DNA from: an uncultured Rhodocyclaceae bacterium
Lineage (GTDB): Bacteria > Pseudomonadota > Gammaproteobacteria > Burkholderiales > Rhodocyclaceae
DNA length: 64,000 nucleotides
Assembly: GCA_907163225.1 (NCBI GenBank)
Contig: OU015322.1
Location: forward strand, 3,220,060-3,284,059
Direction: 5' to 3'
Part shown: positions 38,186 to 47,927 of the stretch, piece by piece
Layout: the number at the start of each line of letters is the position of its first letter
Numbering within the stretch: the stretch's first letter is position 1
Notes under the pieces: model-generated
The model's input: the letters and a program-made list of their open reading frames with translations, nothing else
The model's database searches: none
What the model was told of the DNA's origin: nothing
Position numbers and translations under genes: made by a program

Positions 38186-38946
38186 TCCGGTTTGACTGCA
38201 TTACCCTCTTTCCGGAGATGTTCGCTGCGGTAACGGAAAGTGGCATTACCCGTCGGGGGCTGGAAGAGCAGCGCTGGGTGTGGCAAGGCTGGAATCCGCG
38301 TGATTTCGCTGAAAATGCCTGGCGACGCGTCGATGATCGTCCTTTCGGGGGCGGGCCGGGCATGCTGATGCAGCCCGGGCCGCTGGAGAAGGCGATCAGC
38401 GCGGCGAAGTTGCAGCAGCATGAGGCAGGGCTGGCGAAGAGCCGGGTCATCTACCTCTCGCCGCAGGGTGCGCCGCTCACTCATGAGCGGGTGATGCAAC
38501 TGGCGACGGGCGATGAAGGGCTGATCCTTCTTTGTGGTCGTTATGAAGGGATTGACGAGCGGCTGATCGAGCGCTGTGTCGATGAAGAAATTTCGATCGG
38601 GGATTTTGTGCTTTCCGGTGGCGAGTTGCCGGCGATGGCCTTGATTGACGCCGTTGTCCGCCAGTTGCCGGGGGTGCTCGGAGATGCCGCTTCGGCGGTG
38701 GAAGATTCGTTTGTCGGTGGTTTGCTGGATTGTCCGCACTACACCCGCCCGGAGGTTTACGAGGGCGAGGCGGTGCCGGCGGTTTTGCTTTCAGGAGACC
38801 ACAAAAAAATTCGTCGCTGGCGGCTCAAACAGTCGCTGGCCCGAACCCGGAAGCGCCGGCCGGATTTGCTGGCGCACCGCAGTCTGACCGCGGAAGAAGC
38901 GCAACTACTCACGGAAATTTCCGGAGAGGAGCAATGCGGTGAGTAA
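38182..38946 (+). CDS. trmD: tRNA (guanine37-N1)-methyltransferase
   Basis: 254-residue SPOUT methyltransferase for m1G37. [11 protein letters not shown] at the start, YLSPQGAPL near 90 and the knot motif [14 protein letters not shown] near 115 are canonical. The GTG at 38182 overlapping the rimM TGA by 4 bp is taken as start; another GTG five codons earlier is less likely. Confidence 0.97.
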   Translation: MIRFDCITLFPEMFAAVTESGITRRGLEEQRWVWQGWNPRDFAENAWRRVDDRPFGGGPGMLMQPGPLEKAISAAKLQQHEAGLAKSRVIYLSPQGAPLTHERVMQLATGDEGLILLCGRYEGIDERLIERCVDEEISIGDFVLSGGELPAMALIDAVVRQLPGVLGDAASAVEDSFVGGLLDCPHYTRPEVYEGEAVPAVLLSGDHKKIRRWRLKQSLARTRKRRPDLLAHRSLTAEEAQLLTEISGEEQCGE

Positions 38947-38971
38947 GTGTTTATAAATTAAAGGATCTCAC

Positions 38972-39352
38972 ATGAACCTGATTGAACAGTTGGAAAAAGA
39001 AGAAATTGCTCGTCTGGGCAAGACCATTCCTGACTTCGCACCGGGCGACACTATTGTCGTTCAAGTGAAGGTTAAGGAAGGTAACCGCGAGCGTCTGCAG
39101 GCTTACGAAGGCGTCGTTATCGCCAAGCGTAACCGCGGCCTGAACTCTGCTTTCACCGTGCGCAAGATTTCGTCCGGTGAAGGCGTCGAGCGTACTTTCC
39201 AGTCCTATTCTCCGCTGGTCGCTTCCATCGAAGTGAAGCGTCGTGGTGATGTCCGCCGCGCCAAGCTGTACTACCTGCGCGAGCGTTCTGGCAAGTCTGC
39301 ACGTATCAAGGAAAAGCTGGTCCGCAAGGAAAAGCCGGTCGCTGCTGCTTAA
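38972..39352 (+). CDS. rplS: 50S ribosomal protein L19
   Basis: 126-residue L19 with [14 protein letters not shown] and [23 protein letters not shown] motifs. It is the last gene of the operon and is followed by a strong terminator. Confidence 0.98.
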   Translation: MNLIEQLEKEEIARLGKTIPDFAPGDTIVVQVKVKEGNRERLQAYEGVVIAKRNRGLNSAFTVRKISSGEGVERTFQSYSPLVASIEVKRRGDVRRAKLYYLRERSGKSARIKEKLVRKEKPVAAA

Positions 39353-39369
39353 GCGATTGTTCCGGATTG

Positions 39370-39396
39370 AAAAAGGGCGCCTCGGCGCCCTTTTTT
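39370..39396 (+). terminator. Intrinsic terminator of the rpsP operon
   Basis: A 12-bp perfect stem (AAAAAGGGCGCC / GGCGCCCTTTTT) with a 2-base loop and trailing T-run lies 17 bp after the rplS stop. Confidence 0.9.
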
Positions 39397-39407
39397 ATTG
39401 CTTTCGG

Positions 39408-39443
39408 TTTTGCTCGATTTTTCTGGTTGACCGCAGGAGTCAG
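39408..39443 (+). repeat. Dispersed repeat, copy E
   Basis: TTTTGCTCGATTTTT then CTGGTTGACCGCAGGAGT. It differs from the consensus by CT for CC before GGTTGACC. It lies between the rplS terminator and the folE2 stop. Confidence 0.78.
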
Positions 39444-39477
39444 TTTTGTGGCTCCCGCGCCGGATTGTCGGCAGTAA

Positions 39478-40296
39478 TTAAGGCTGGCAGTGGGTGCTGG
39501 GGTTCTTTTTGTCGTTCTCAATCAGCGCGTAGGCCGAGTGATTGTGGATTGACTCAAAGTTTTCCGATTCCACGACATAGGCGTCGACGCGGGTTTCTGC
39601 ATTGAGGCGTGCCGCTACGTCACGAACCATGTCTTCGACGAACTTGGGGTTGTCGTAGGCGCGTTCGGTGACATATTTCTCATCAGGTCGCTTGAGCAGG
39701 CCGTAGAGCTCGCAGGAGGCTTCCTGCTCGACGAGCTGGACGATTTCCTCGATCCACACGAATTCGTTGGTACGGGCCGTGACGGTGACGTGCGAGCGTT
39801 GGTTGTGGGCGCCGTACTCGGAAATTTTCTTGGAGCAGGGGCACAGGCTGGTGACCGGAACGACGACTTTGGTCGAGGTGACGATTTCGCCATTGCAGAT
39901 ATCGCCGATGAAAGTGACGTCATAGTCCATCAAACTCTGCACGCCGGAAATCGGGGCTGTCTTGTTGATGAAGTACGGGAAATTCATCTCGATGTGACCG
40001 GTTTCGGCTTCGAGCTTGACGAGCATTTCGCGCAGCATGATCGGGAAATTCTCGACCGAAATCTCGCGTTCGTGGCTGTTCAGGATCTCCACGAAGCGCG
40101 ACATGTGCGTGCCCTTGAAGTTATGCGGCAGGCCAACGTACATATTGAACATGGCGATGGTGTGCTGGACGCCGGTCGATTTGTCCTGCACCTTGATCGG
40201 GTGGCGGATGGACTTAATGCCGACCTTGTTGATGGCGATATGGCGCGTGTCGGCGGAGTTCTGGACGTCGGGGATGCTGGTGTTCGGGGTGTTCAT
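39478..40296 (-). CDS. folE2: GTP cyclohydrolase FolE2 (type IB)
   Basis: 272-residue GTP cyclohydrolase I of the metal-promiscuous IB type, making dihydroneopterin triphosphate for folate or queuosine. The active-site cysteine lies in [23 protein letters not shown] near residue 150. [30 protein letters not shown] is also family-typical. It follows dxs by 18 bp in the xseB-ispA-dxs-folE2 run; queG, a queuosine gene, is also in this window. Confidence 0.96.
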   Translation of the reverse strand: MNTPNTSIPDVQNSADTRHIAINKVGIKSIRHPIKVQDKSTGVQHTIAMFNMYVGLPHNFKGTHMSRFVEILNSHEREISVENFPIMLREMLVKLEAETGHIEMNFPYFINKTAPISGVQSLMDYDVTFIGDICNGEIVTSTKVVVPVTSLCPCSKKISEYGAHNQRSHVTVTARTNEFVWIEEIVQLVEQEASCELYGLLKRPDEKYVTERAYDNPKFVEDMVRDVAARLNAETRVDAYVVESENFESIHNHSAYALIENDKKNPSTHCQP

Positions 40297-40314
40297 GGGC
40301 TGTTCTTCAATGAA

Positions 40315-42171
40315 TTATTGTGGGGTTGTCCGGGCACGTACTGCACGCACGATGCCGTCCTTGTCGAGGCCGAGTTCGGCCAGCAATTGTCCTTGTTCGC
40401 CGTGATCGATGAAGCGGTCGGGCAGGCCGAGGCGAAGTACCGGCACGTTCAGCCCGCGTTCCGCCAGCACGCGCTCGATTTCCGAGCCGGCGCCGCCGAT
40501 CACAGCGTTTTCTTCGACGCTGACAAGCAGCGAATGGTTCCCGGCCAGTTCGACAATCAGCTCGATATCAAGCGGTTTGACGAAGCGCATGTTGGCGACG
40601 GTGGCGTCGAGTTCCTCGCCGGCAGCCAGCGCAGCCGGCACCAGGCTGCCGAAGGCGAGCAGGGCGACATCCTTGCCCTGACGGCGGATTTCGCCCTTGC
40701 CGACGGGTAGCGTATCGAGATTGGTTGCCGGAATCTTGCCTGTGCCGCCACCTCGTGGGTAACGCACCATGCTCGGGCAATCCAGGGCATAGGCGGTGGA
40801 CAGCATCTGGCGGCATTCGGCTTCGTCGGCCGGGGCCATGACGACCATGTTCGGGATGCAGGTGACGAAGGAAAGGTCAAAAGTGCCGTGGTGGGTCGGG
40901 CCGTCGGCGCCGACCAGGCCGCCACGGTCGACCGCGAAAACGACTGGCAGATTCTGCAAGGCGACGTCGTGGACCAGTTGATCGTAGCCGCGTTGCAGGA
41001 AGGTCGAATAGATGGCGACGACCGGCTTGAGGCCCTCGCAGGCGAGGCCGGCGGCGAAAGTGACGGCGTGCTGTTCGGCGATACCGACATCGAAATAGCG
41101 GTCAGCGTGTTCGGCCGAGAAGCGCACCATGCCGGAACCTTCGCGCATGGCCGGGGTGACGGCGACGAGGCGGGAGTCGGCTTTCGCCATGTCGCACAGC
41201 CAGTCGCCAAAAACCTGCGTGTAGGTCAGCTTGGCCGGGCCCTTGGCCGACTGGATGCCAACGCAGGCGGCGAACTTGCCGACGCCGTGGTACAAAATCG
41301 GGTCGTTCTCGGCCAGCTTGTAGCCCTGGCCCTTCTTGGTGATGACGTGCAGGAACTTCGGGCCCTTCAGTTTCTTCAGGTTTTCCAGCGTCGGGATCAG
41401 GGCGTCGAGGTCGTGGCCGTCGATCGGGCCGTAATAGTGAAAGCCGAATTCCTCGAACAGCGTGCCGGGGGCGATCATGCCCTTGACGTGCTCTTCGGCG
41501 CGGCGCGCCAGTTCGAGCAGCGGCGGCGCGAAGCCGAGCATGTGGCGGCCGGCCTCGCGGGCGACGTTGTAGGTCTTGCTGGAAGTCAGGCGGGTCAGGA
41601 TGTTGTTCAGCGCGCCGACCGGCGGCGAAATTGACATCTCGTTGTCATTGAGGATGACCAGCATGTCGGCATCGGCGACGCCGGCATTGTTGAGCGCCTC
41701 GAAGGCCATGCCGGCCGACATCGCGCCGTCGCCGATAATGGCGATTGACTTGCGGTCCTCGCCCTTGTGTTTGGCGGCCAGTGCCATGCCCAGCGCCGCC
41801 GAAATCGAGGTCGACGAATGGCCAACGCCGAAGGTGTCGTAGGGGCTTTCGCTACGCTTGGGGAAGCCGGAGACGCCGTTGTGCATGCGCAATGTACTCA
41901 TGCCTTCGCGGCGGCCGGTGAGTATTTTATGGGCGTAGCACTGGTGGCCGACGTCCCAGACCAGCCGGTCGTCCGGCGTCTTGAAGACGGCGTGCAGGGC
42001 GATGGTCAGCTCGACGGTGCCGAGGTTGGACGACAGATGGCCGCCCGTTTTCGAGACGGAGTCGATGAGGAAGGCGCGCAGTTCAGTCGCCAGTTGCGGC
42101 AACTGCTTGCGGTCCAGTCGGCGCAGATCGGCCGGGCTGTTGATGTTTTCGAGCAGGCGGTAGGCGGTCAT
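40315..42171 (-). CDS. dxs: 1-deoxy-D-xylulose-5-phosphate synthase
   Basis: 618-residue thiamine-diphosphate enzyme, first step of the MEP isoprenoid pathway. The ThDP motif [18 protein letters not shown]...LNDNEMSI is near 150-182, and the transketolase-like [15 protein letters not shown] is near 425. Its ATG overlaps the ispA stop by 1 bp (TGATG). Confidence 0.97.
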   Translation of the reverse strand: MTAYRLLENINSPADLRRLDRKQLPQLATELRAFLIDSVSKTGGHLSSNLGTVELTIALHAVFKTPDDRLVWDVGHQCYAHKILTGRREGMSTLRMHNGVSGFPKRSESPYDTFGVGHSSTSISAALGMALAAKHKGEDRKSIAIIGDGAMSAGMAFEALNNAGVADADMLVILNDNEMSISPPVGALNNILTRLTSSKTYNVAREAGRHMLGFAPPLLELARRAEEHVKGMIAPGTLFEEFGFHYYGPIDGHDLDALIPTLENLKKLKGPKFLHVITKKGQGYKLAENDPILYHGVGKFAACVGIQSAKGPAKLTYTQVFGDWLCDMAKADSRLVAVTPAMREGSGMVRFSAEHADRYFDVGIAEQHAVTFAAGLACEGLKPVVAIYSTFLQRGYDQLVHDVALQNLPVVFAVDRGGLVGADGPTHHGTFDLSFVTCIPNMVVMAPADEAECRQMLSTAYALDCPSMVRYPRGGGTGKIPATNLDTLPVGKGEIRRQGKDVALLAFGSLVPAALAAGEELDATVANMRFVKPLDIELIVELAGNHSLLVSVEENAVIGGAGSEIERVLAERGLNVPVLRLGLPDRFIDHGEQGQLLAELGLDKDGIVRAVRARTTPQ

Positions 42172-43064
42172 CAGAATTGCCGGTGGCAGATGAAATCGGC
42201 CAACTGGGTCAGGCGCGTGGCCCGTTCGCCGAAAATGGAGAGGGCGTCGAGGGCGTCGGTACGCAGTTCGTCGGCGTAGGCGCGGGCGGCTTCGAGGCCG
42301 AGCAGGCTGACGTAGGTCGGCTTGGCTGCCGCTTCGTCCTTGCCGGCGGTCTTGCCGAGCGTGGCGGTGCTCGCCGTGCAGTCGAGGATGTCATCGACGA
42401 CCTGAAAGAGCAGGCCAGCGCGTTTGGCGAAGCGGTCGAGGTTGGCACGTTCCTCGGTCGAAAGCGGGTTGCCGGCCAGCGCGCCGAGCAGCACGGCGGC
42501 GCGGATCAGGGCGCCGGTCTTTAGCGCGTGCATGAGCTCCAGCTCAGGCTGGTTCAAGGGCTTGCCAACCGAGGCGAGGTCGATGGCCTGGCCGCCGGCC
42601 ATGCCGCGCGAACCGCTGGCGTGGGCGAGCAGGGCGATCATCTCGAGTTGCTGTTTCGCTTCGCCGATCGGCTGGCTTGCCAGCAGCTCGAAGGCTAGCG
42701 TCTGCAGGCTGTCGCCGACGAGCAGGGCGGTCGGTTCGTCGAATTCGACGTGGCAGGTCGGGCGGCCGCGGCGCAGCACGTCGTCGTCCATGCACGGCAG
42801 GTCGTCATGAACCAGCGAGTAGGCGTGGATCATTTCGACGGCGCTGGCGACGATGTCCAGCTTGTCAGGCGTAGCGCCAGTCAGTTGGCCGGCCGCATGG
42901 GCGAGTAACGGGCGGACGCGCTTCCCGCCACCGAGCGTGGCGTAGCGCATCGCGTCGTGCAGGCGGGCGGGAATGCTGTCACTGCCGGGCAGGAAGCGGG
43001 CGAGGGCGGATTCGGCGTGATCCTGCGTGACGGCCATCCATTCGGCAAACGGGATGGCGCTCAC
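42171..43064 (-). CDS. ispA: Farnesyl diphosphate synthase
   Basis: 297-residue polyprenyl synthase. The first aspartate-rich motif is DDLPCMDDD (near residue 92) and the second is DDILD (near 233). The short-chain product fits the IspA family. The start is GTG at 43064, overlapping the xseB TGA by 4 bp. Confidence 0.95.
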   Translation of the reverse strand: MSAIPFAEWMAVTQDHAESALARFLPGSDSIPARLHDAMRYATLGGGKRVRPLLAHAAGQLTGATPDKLDIVASAVEMIHAYSLVHDDLPCMDDDVLRRGRPTCHVEFDEPTALLVGDSLQTLAFELLASQPIGEAKQQLEMIALLAHASGSRGMAGGQAIDLASVGKPLNQPELELMHALKTGALIRAAVLLGALAGNPLSTEERANLDRFAKRAGLLFQVVDDILDCTASTATLGKTAGKDEAAAKPTYVSLLGLEAARAYADELRTDALDALSIFGERATRLTQLADFICHRQF

Positions 43065-43300
43065 TGAGCCTCCAGCGTCTTGCGGTCGACGTCCTTGAAT
43101 TCGCCGTTTTCAAGAATGCGAATCTGTTCTTCGGCGTTGGCGAGCTGGCCCTGGCAGTGCTTCATCAGTTCCATGCCGCGCTTGTAGGCTGCGATGGAGG
43201 CTTCGAGCTCGAGTTTGCCGCCTTCCATGCTGGAGACGATGTTTTCAAGCTCGGCGAGCGCCGTCTCGAATTTCATGTCGGCGATGGGCTTTGTGGCCAT
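43061..43300 (-). CDS. xseB: Exodeoxyribonuclease VII small subunit
   Basis: 79-residue helical protein with FETALAELENIVSSMEGGKLELEASIAAYKRGMEL, the family signature. The ATG at 43300 gives the normal length; a longer in-frame extension would run into the divergent Rieske gene. xseB-ispA-dxs coupling is widespread in proteobacteria. Confidence 0.95.
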   Translation of the reverse strand: MATKPIADMKFETALAELENIVSSMEGGKLELEASIAAYKRGMELMKHCQGQLANAEEQIRILENGEFKDVDRKTLEAQ

Positions 43301-43406
43301 GTTTGAGGCGATCAAGGAAACAGGCGAAAATACTCCATCAAGGGGCACCCGGTCAAATATCAGGGTAAAATATGTACCCCTTTTTAACCCCCGCTGAAGG
43401 CTTGGC

Positions 43407-44540
43407 ATGACCGACATGGCGACTCTGTCCCGGTTGGCCCCCGCAGTTTCCCAACTGCCGGTGGACTGGTATTTCGACGAGAAGATTTTCGAGCTGGAGA
43501 AAAAGCTCATCTTCGATGCCGGTTCGGGCTATGTCGGGCACCAGTTGATGGTACCGGAGGCAGGGGATTACCGTTCGCTCGAGTGGAAGGATCACGGTCA
43601 GATGCTGCTCAACGGCGGCAACGCAGGGCCGAATGCCGGCAACTGGCAGATGTCGAACGTCTGCCGCCATCGCCAGGCGATCATGCTGCAGGGATCGGGC
43701 ACGTTGAACGGGCCGATTGTCTGCCCGATTCATCGGTGGACCTACAACCAGGGCGGGGAACTGATCGGCGCGCCGCATTTTCCGCAGAATCCCTGCCTCA
43801 ATCTGAACAAGGCGAAGCTGGAGAGCTGGAATGGTCTGCTCTTCAAGGGCCCGCGCTCGGCCAACGCCGACCTGGCCGGCATGAAGGTCGCGCCGGAACT
43901 CGATTTCACCGGCTACAAGCTCGACCACGTCGAGATGCACGAGTGCAATTACAACTGGAAGACTTTCATCGAGGTCTATCTCGAGGATTACCACGTTGCC
44001 CCTTACCACCCGGGCCTGGGAAATTTCGTCACCTGCGACGATCTGACCTGGCAGTTCGGCGACTGGTATTCGGTACAGCGCGTAGGTGTCACCTCGCTGC
44101 AGAAGTCCGGCTCCAAGGCCTATGAGCGCTGGCAGAAGGCTGTTCTCGACATTTATGGCGCTGAAGGCAAAACGCCCGAGCATGGCGCCATCTGGCTGAC
44201 CTATTTCCCGAACATCATGGTCGAGTGGTATCCGCACGTGCTGGTCGTATCGACGCTGATTCCGCAGGGTGTAAACAAGACGCTCAATGTCGTCGAGTTT
44301 TACTATCCGGAGGATATCGTCGATTTCGAGCGTGATTTCATCGATGCCGAGCGCGCTGCCTACATGGAGACGGCCATCGAGGACGACGACATCGGCGAGC
44401 GCATGGACCGTGGGCGCTATGCGCTCATGAAGGAAGGGCGCAACGAGGTCGGGCCGTATCAAAGCCCGATGGAGGACGGCATGCAGCACTTCCACGAGTT
44501 TTATCGTCGGATCATGCAGTCGGCCATTGAGACGCGCTGA
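43407..44540 (+). CDS. Rieske 2Fe-2S aromatic-ring-hydroxylating-type oxygenase, alpha subunit
   Basis: 377-residue Rieske oxygenase. The cluster ligands are in CRHRQAIM (near residue 90) and CPIHRW (near 110). The mononuclear iron site follows in NWKTFIEVYLEDYHVAPYHPGL near residues 186-207 (E-D-Y-H-x4-H). The C-terminal domain is about 180 residues. It is a single-component alpha subunit; no ferredoxin or reductase lies beside it. It is divergent from xseB-ispA-dxs. The substrate is unknown. A terminator hairpin follows. Confidence 0.9.
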   Translation: MTDMATLSRLAPAVSQLPVDWYFDEKIFELEKKLIFDAGSGYVGHQLMVPEAGDYRSLEWKDHGQMLLNGGNAGPNAGNWQMSNVCRHRQAIMLQGSGTLNGPIVCPIHRWTYNQGGELIGAPHFPQNPCLNLNKAKLESWNGLLFKGPRSANADLAGMKVAPELDFTGYKLDHVEMHECNYNWKTFIEVYLEDYHVAPYHPGLGNFVTCDDLTWQFGDWYSVQRVGVTSLQKSGSKAYERWQKAVLDIYGAEGKTPEHGAIWLTYFPNIMVEWYPHVLVVSTLIPQGVNKTLNVVEFYYPEDIVDFERDFIDAERAAYMETAIEDDDIGERMDRGRYALMKEGRNEVGPYQSPMEDGMQHFHEFYRRIMQSAIETR

Positions 44541-44581
44541 CATTTCAATTTCGGGCCGTTTTTCCGGTTGACCGTAGCAAT
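44541..44581 (+). repeat. Dispersed repeat, copy F
   Basis: CATTTCAATTTCGGGCCG, a T-run, then CCGGTTGACCGTAGCAAT. It starts directly after the stop codon of the Rieske gene. Confidence 0.88.
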
Positions 44582-44582
44582 G

Positions 44583-44610
44583 AAGGCGGCGGGGTAAAAT
44601 CCGCCGCCTT
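44583..44610 (+). terminator. Intrinsic terminator downstream of the Rieske gene
   Basis: A perfect 10-bp stem (AAGGCGGCGG / CCGCCGCCTT) with an 8-base loop is followed by a T-rich stretch. It directly follows repeat copy F. Confidence 0.82.
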
Positions 44611-44636
44611 TGTCATTTTTCGAGCCCTACCGCCTG

Positions 44637-45488
44637 ATGCAATCCCTGTGGATGATCGCCGCCAGTTTTCTCTTCGCCTGCATGGGCGTCTGCGTCAAGT
44701 TTGCCGCGCAGAGCCATTCGGCCGTGGAGATCACTTTTTACCGCAGCTTCATCTCGCTGATCCTGATGTTCGGGCTGGTTCGCCTTAACAGCGTATCGCT
44801 GGCGACGGTCCATTGGTGCTGGCAGATTACGCGCGGCACGGTTGGTTTTATTGCGCTGTTTTCGTATTTTTACGCCATCACGCTGCTGCCGCTGGCCACT
44901 GCCGTGACGCTCAATTACACCTCAGCGATCTTCTTGGCCCTTTACCTCGGTTTCGCCGGCATGCAGCTGCGTAAGGGCATCATGGGCGCCCTTGTTCTCG
45001 GCCTCGTCGGTGTCGTGCTGCTGCTCAAGCCGACCATGAACGCTGATCAGCTGGTCGGTGGCCTGATCGGCTTGGGCTCCGGCATCATGGCCGGCATGGC
45101 CTATTTCAGCGTGCGCGAACTCGGCGCGCGCGGCGAGCCAGAAATGCGCACGGTGTTCTATTTTTCGCTGGTTTCGTCGGTTGGTGCCGGTGCCTGGCTG
45201 CTGTTCAGCGACATTCATGCGGTCGACCTCAGAAGCGGCCTGCTTCTGCTCGGCGTCGCCTGCTTCGCCACGGTTGCCCAGCTGGCCATGACGCGCGCCT
45301 ACACGCGCGGCAAGACACTCATGTCGGCGGCGCTGGCCTACAGCACGGTGATCTTCTCCAGCCTGTTCGGCATGGCCTTTTGGGGCGAGGTGCTCGATGC
45401 CTCGGCGTGGGCGGCTATCGCCTTGATTATTCTGTCAGGCATTGCAGCCACGCACTTTTCCCGCGCCAGCCCGGTGGAACAGGATTAA
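44637..45488 (+). CDS. EamA/RhaT-type DMT superfamily transporter
   Basis: 283-residue permease with ten hydrophobic segments in two EamA repeats; the second repeat begins around residue 145. Conserved FYRSFISLILMF and ITLLPLATAVTLNYTSAIFLAL segments are DMT hallmarks. The ATG at 44637 is chosen, as the upstream TTG falls in the terminator. Substrate is unknown; drug/metabolite export is the family theme. Confidence 0.9.
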   Translation: MQSLWMIAASFLFACMGVCVKFAAQSHSAVEITFYRSFISLILMFGLVRLNSVSLATVHWCWQITRGTVGFIALFSYFYAITLLPLATAVTLNYTSAIFLALYLGFAGMQLRKGIMGALVLGLVGVVLLLKPTMNADQLVGGLIGLGSGIMAGMAYFSVRELGARGEPEMRTVFYFSLVSSVGAGAWLLFSDIHAVDLRSGLLLLGVACFATVAQLAMTRAYTRGKTLMSAALAYSTVIFSSLFGMAFWGEVLDASAWAAIALIILSGIAATHFSRASPVEQD

Positions 45489-45524
45489 ACTTTCTCCAGA
45501 CAAAACCAACAACGGAGCAAAACC

Positions 45525-45866
45525 ATGATCGTCATCGACCACCAACCGAGCCGTGTCAACGTGGCTGTGTTCGGCGAATTCACTTTGGCCGATTACAAGG
45601 AGTTTGAGGAAGTCGTCAATTTCAAGGTGAAGTTCGAAGGCCCGGTCGATCTCTGCTTCGATCTGAGCCAGATGGCCGGCCTGACGCTGGATGTGGCCTG
45701 GGAAGAGGTCAAGTTCTCGCGCGCCCATGCCAACGACTTCAAGCGCGTCGCCGTCGTCACCGACAGCCAGTGGGTTACGTGGAGCGCCTGGCTGTCGCAG
45801 ACTTTCGTCAACGCCGATGTCGAGGTCTTCACCAACGCCGAAGAAGCCAGGGCCTGGCTGGACTGA
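45525..45866 (+). CDS. SpoIIAA-like (DUF3478/STAS-fold) protein
   Basis: 113-residue cytosolic protein resembling the SpoIIAA-like family with an alpha/beta STAS-type fold. The segments RVNVAVFGEFTLADYKEFEEVV, MAGLTLDVAWEEVKFSRAHANDFKRVAVV and ADVEVFTNAEEARAWLD match. CGGAGC precedes the ATG. The rhodanese gene follows 6 bp downstream, so the two are likely co-transcribed. Function is unknown; some family members bind lipids. Confidence 0.82.
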   Translation: MIVIDHQPSRVNVAVFGEFTLADYKEFEEVVNFKVKFEGPVDLCFDLSQMAGLTLDVAWEEVKFSRAHANDFKRVAVVTDSQWVTWSAWLSQTFVNADVEVFTNAEEARAWLD

Positions 45867-45872
45867 TCGGGC

Positions 45873-46712
45873 ATGAGCTTCACCACGCTGGTTGATGTCG
45901 CGACGCTGCAGGCGCATATCGATGACCCGAACTGGCTGATCGTCGATGTCCGCCACCAGTTGGCCGACACCGGCTACGGCGAGCGAGTTTATGCCGAGAG
46001 CCACATTCCCGGCGCGGTCTTCCTGCATTGCGACCGTGACCTGTCCGGGTCGATGAACGGCTGTAATGGCCGTCACCCGTTGCCCGATCCGGAAAAGCTG
46101 GCGCACAGGCTCGGTGAAATCGGCATCGGGGTGACAACGCAGGTCGTGGTCTACGACGACGCCCAGGGGATGATCGCCGGCCGCCTGTGGTGGTTGCTGC
46201 GCTGGCTCGGCCATGACCGCGTGGCGCTGCTCGACGGCGGGCTGCAAGCCTGGTTGGCGGCGGGCGGGGCAATGACCGACGTCGTGCCCACGCTCTCGCC
46301 GCGTCTCTTTGTGCCGCTCCGGCAAAACCAATTGGTCGAAGCCGATTACGTCCTGGAGCGCATTGAAACGCCGCACATGCGCCTCGTCGATGCGCGTGGT
46401 TCGGACCGTTTTCGTGGCGAGAACGAGACCATCGACCCGGTCGGCGGCCACATTCCCGGTGCGGTCAATCGTTTCTTCAAGGACAACCTGCTGTCCGACG
46501 GTCGTTTCAAGCCGGCAGCCGAGCTGCGCGCCGAGTGGCTGGCCATCCTGGCCGGTTCGCCGCCCGATCTGGTTGTGCATCAATGCGGCTCGGGCGTATC
46601 GGCTTGCCTTAACCTGCTCGCCATGGAAATCGCCGGCCTGCCAGGTTCTTACCTCTACGCTGGCTCGTGGAGCGAGTGGTGCGCCGATACCGGTCGCCCG
46701 GTAGAGCGCTGA
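45873..46712 (+). CDS. Sulfurtransferase with two rhodanese domains (SseA-like)
   Basis: 279-residue tandem rhodanese. The inactive N-terminal domain covers about residues 1-125 and the catalytic C-terminal domain 150-275. The active-site cysteine is in HQCGSGVSAC near residue 232; CGSGV(S/T)A is the loop of mercaptopyruvate sulfurtransferases. The protein is therefore probably a 3-mercaptopyruvate or thiosulfate sulfurtransferase. Confidence 0.92.
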   Translation: MSFTTLVDVATLQAHIDDPNWLIVDVRHQLADTGYGERVYAESHIPGAVFLHCDRDLSGSMNGCNGRHPLPDPEKLAHRLGEIGIGVTTQVVVYDDAQGMIAGRLWWLLRWLGHDRVALLDGGLQAWLAAGGAMTDVVPTLSPRLFVPLRQNQLVEADYVLERIETPHMRLVDARGSDRFRGENETIDPVGGHIPGAVNRFFKDNLLSDGRFKPAAELRAEWLAILAGSPPDLVVHQCGSGVSACLNLLAMEIAGLPGSYLYAGSWSEWCADTGRPVER

Positions 46713-46726
46713 TCGGCCGGTAGGTC

Positions 46727-46900
46727 ATGGAAAGCCCGAAGACTGGCATCATCCTTCTCTCGCTGGTTGCCATCACCACGGCATCTGGCGCTTTTCTCGG
46801 CTGGACCCTGCGGCCGCCAGCGCTGCCGGCCGAAATGGCCAAGCCTGCTGCTGAAATGCCAGCCGAAAAACCGGCCAACCTCAAGGCGCCAGGCGAGTAA
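46727..46900 (+). CDS. Small single-helix membrane protein, function unknown
   Basis: 57-residue frame with one hydrophobic helix (IILLSLVAITTASGAFLGW, residues 8-26) and an Ala/Pro/Glu-rich tail with two AEM-x-A/P-type repeats. GGTAGG lies before the ATG, 14 bp after the rhodanese stop. Its last 20 bp overlap the 3' end of the convergent queG. No homologue is recognised; translation is plausible but unproven. Confidence 0.45.
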   Translation: MESPKTGIILLSLVAITTASGAFLGWTLRPPALPAEMAKPAAEMPAEKPANLKAPGE

Positions 46901-47927
46901 GCGCCCATTCGACATGCTCGCGGATCAGTGCCGAGGGATGATCCAGTTTCATTTTTAGCGCTTTTTTCCGGTTGACCGTGGAAGTCCCGTTACCAAGGGC
47001 CACGGCGATATTGCGCAGCCAGCGTTCGTGTCCGATCCGGCGGATCGGGTTGCCGGCCAGCCGTTGGTCAAATTCCGCTTCCGTCCAGGCGAACAGGTCG
47101 ATCAGCGTCGCGGTGTCCAGTCCGTGGCGTGGTGAAAACTCCGGGTCGCCGATCTGGGCGAAGCGGTTCCACGGACAGCAAAGCTGGCAGTCGTCGCAGC
47201 CGTAAATGCGGTTGCCAATCAACGGACGGAATTCTTCGGGGATCGGGCCGGCCAGCTCGATGGTCAGGTAGGAAATGCAGCGTCGGGCATCGACCTGGTA
47301 CGGTGCGACGATGGCGCCGGTTGGGCAGGCGTCGAGGCAGGCTGTGCAGGTGCCGCAATGCTCGTCGATCGGTTCGTCGGGCGGCAGTGGCAGGTCGGTG
47401 TAAATGTCGCCAAGAAAGCGCCACGAGCCTTGCTTGGAGAGCAGCAGCGTGTGCTTGCCGCGCCAGCCGAGGCCGGCCTGGCGGGCAAATTCCACTTCCA
47501 TGACCGGGGCCGAATCGGAAAAGACGCGGTAGCCGAACGGCCCGGTTAGTTCGCTGATCGAGTCGGCCAGCTTCTGCAGCCGGCTGCGGATCAGTTTGTG
47601 ATAATCGCGCCCCTGGGCGTAGCGTGAAATCGCCGCCTGCTCGGGCCCGTCGGTGGTTTTGCGGTGCGGCAGGTAGTCGATGGCCGCACTGATCACGGTG
47701 ATCGTTCCCGGATGCAGTTGCTGCGGGTCGGCGCGCAATTCGGCATGGCGAGCCATATAATCCATCTCGCCGTGGCAGCCCGCCGCCAGCCATTCCCGCA
47801 TTTTCTCGACGGCGGGGCCGGGTTCGGCCCGTGCCACGCCAATGGCAGCAAAGCCGAGTTCCTTGCCGGCCTCGCGGATTTTTTCCTTGAGCGCCGCGTA
47901 TTCCACCGTGGAGTCCTGATTGTGCAT
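46881..47927 (-). CDS. queG: Epoxyqueuosine reductase QueG
   Basis: 348-residue cobalamin- and 4Fe-4S-dependent enzyme, last step of queuosine synthesis in tRNA. Two cluster motifs, CGTCTACLDACPTGAI (near 192-207) and CDDCQLCCPWNRFA (near 242), are intact, and the C-terminal HEAT-like region ends in SALIREHVEWAL. A copy of the dispersed repeat lies inside the coding region at 46950-46985 and is read in frame as STVNRKKALKMKL, in the linker before the last helix pair. Its ATG overlaps the divergent tsaE GTG start by 6 bp. Confidence 0.95.
   Translation of the reverse strand: MHNQDSTVEYAALKEKIREAGKELGFAAIGVARAEPGPAVEKMREWLAAGCHGEMDYMARHAELRADPQQLHPGTITVISAAIDYLPHRKTTDGPEQAAISRYAQGRDYHKLIRSRLQKLADSISELTGPFGYRVFSDSAPVMEVEFARQAGLGWRGKHTLLLSKQGSWRFLGDIYTDLPLPPDEPIDEHCGTCTACLDACPTGAIVAPYQVDARRCISYLTIELAGPIPEEFRPLIGNRIYGCDDCQLCCPWNRFAQIGDPEFSPRHGLDTATLIDLFAWTEAEFDQRLAGNPIRRIGHERWLRNIAVALGNGTSTVNRKKALKMKLDHPSALIREHVEWALTRLAP
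46950..46985 (+). repeat. Dispersed repeat, copy G (inside queG)
   Basis: CATTTTTAGCGCTTTTTT then CCGGTTGACCGTGGAAGT. This copy lies within the 3' part of the queG coding sequence without breaking the frame. Confidence 0.82.
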
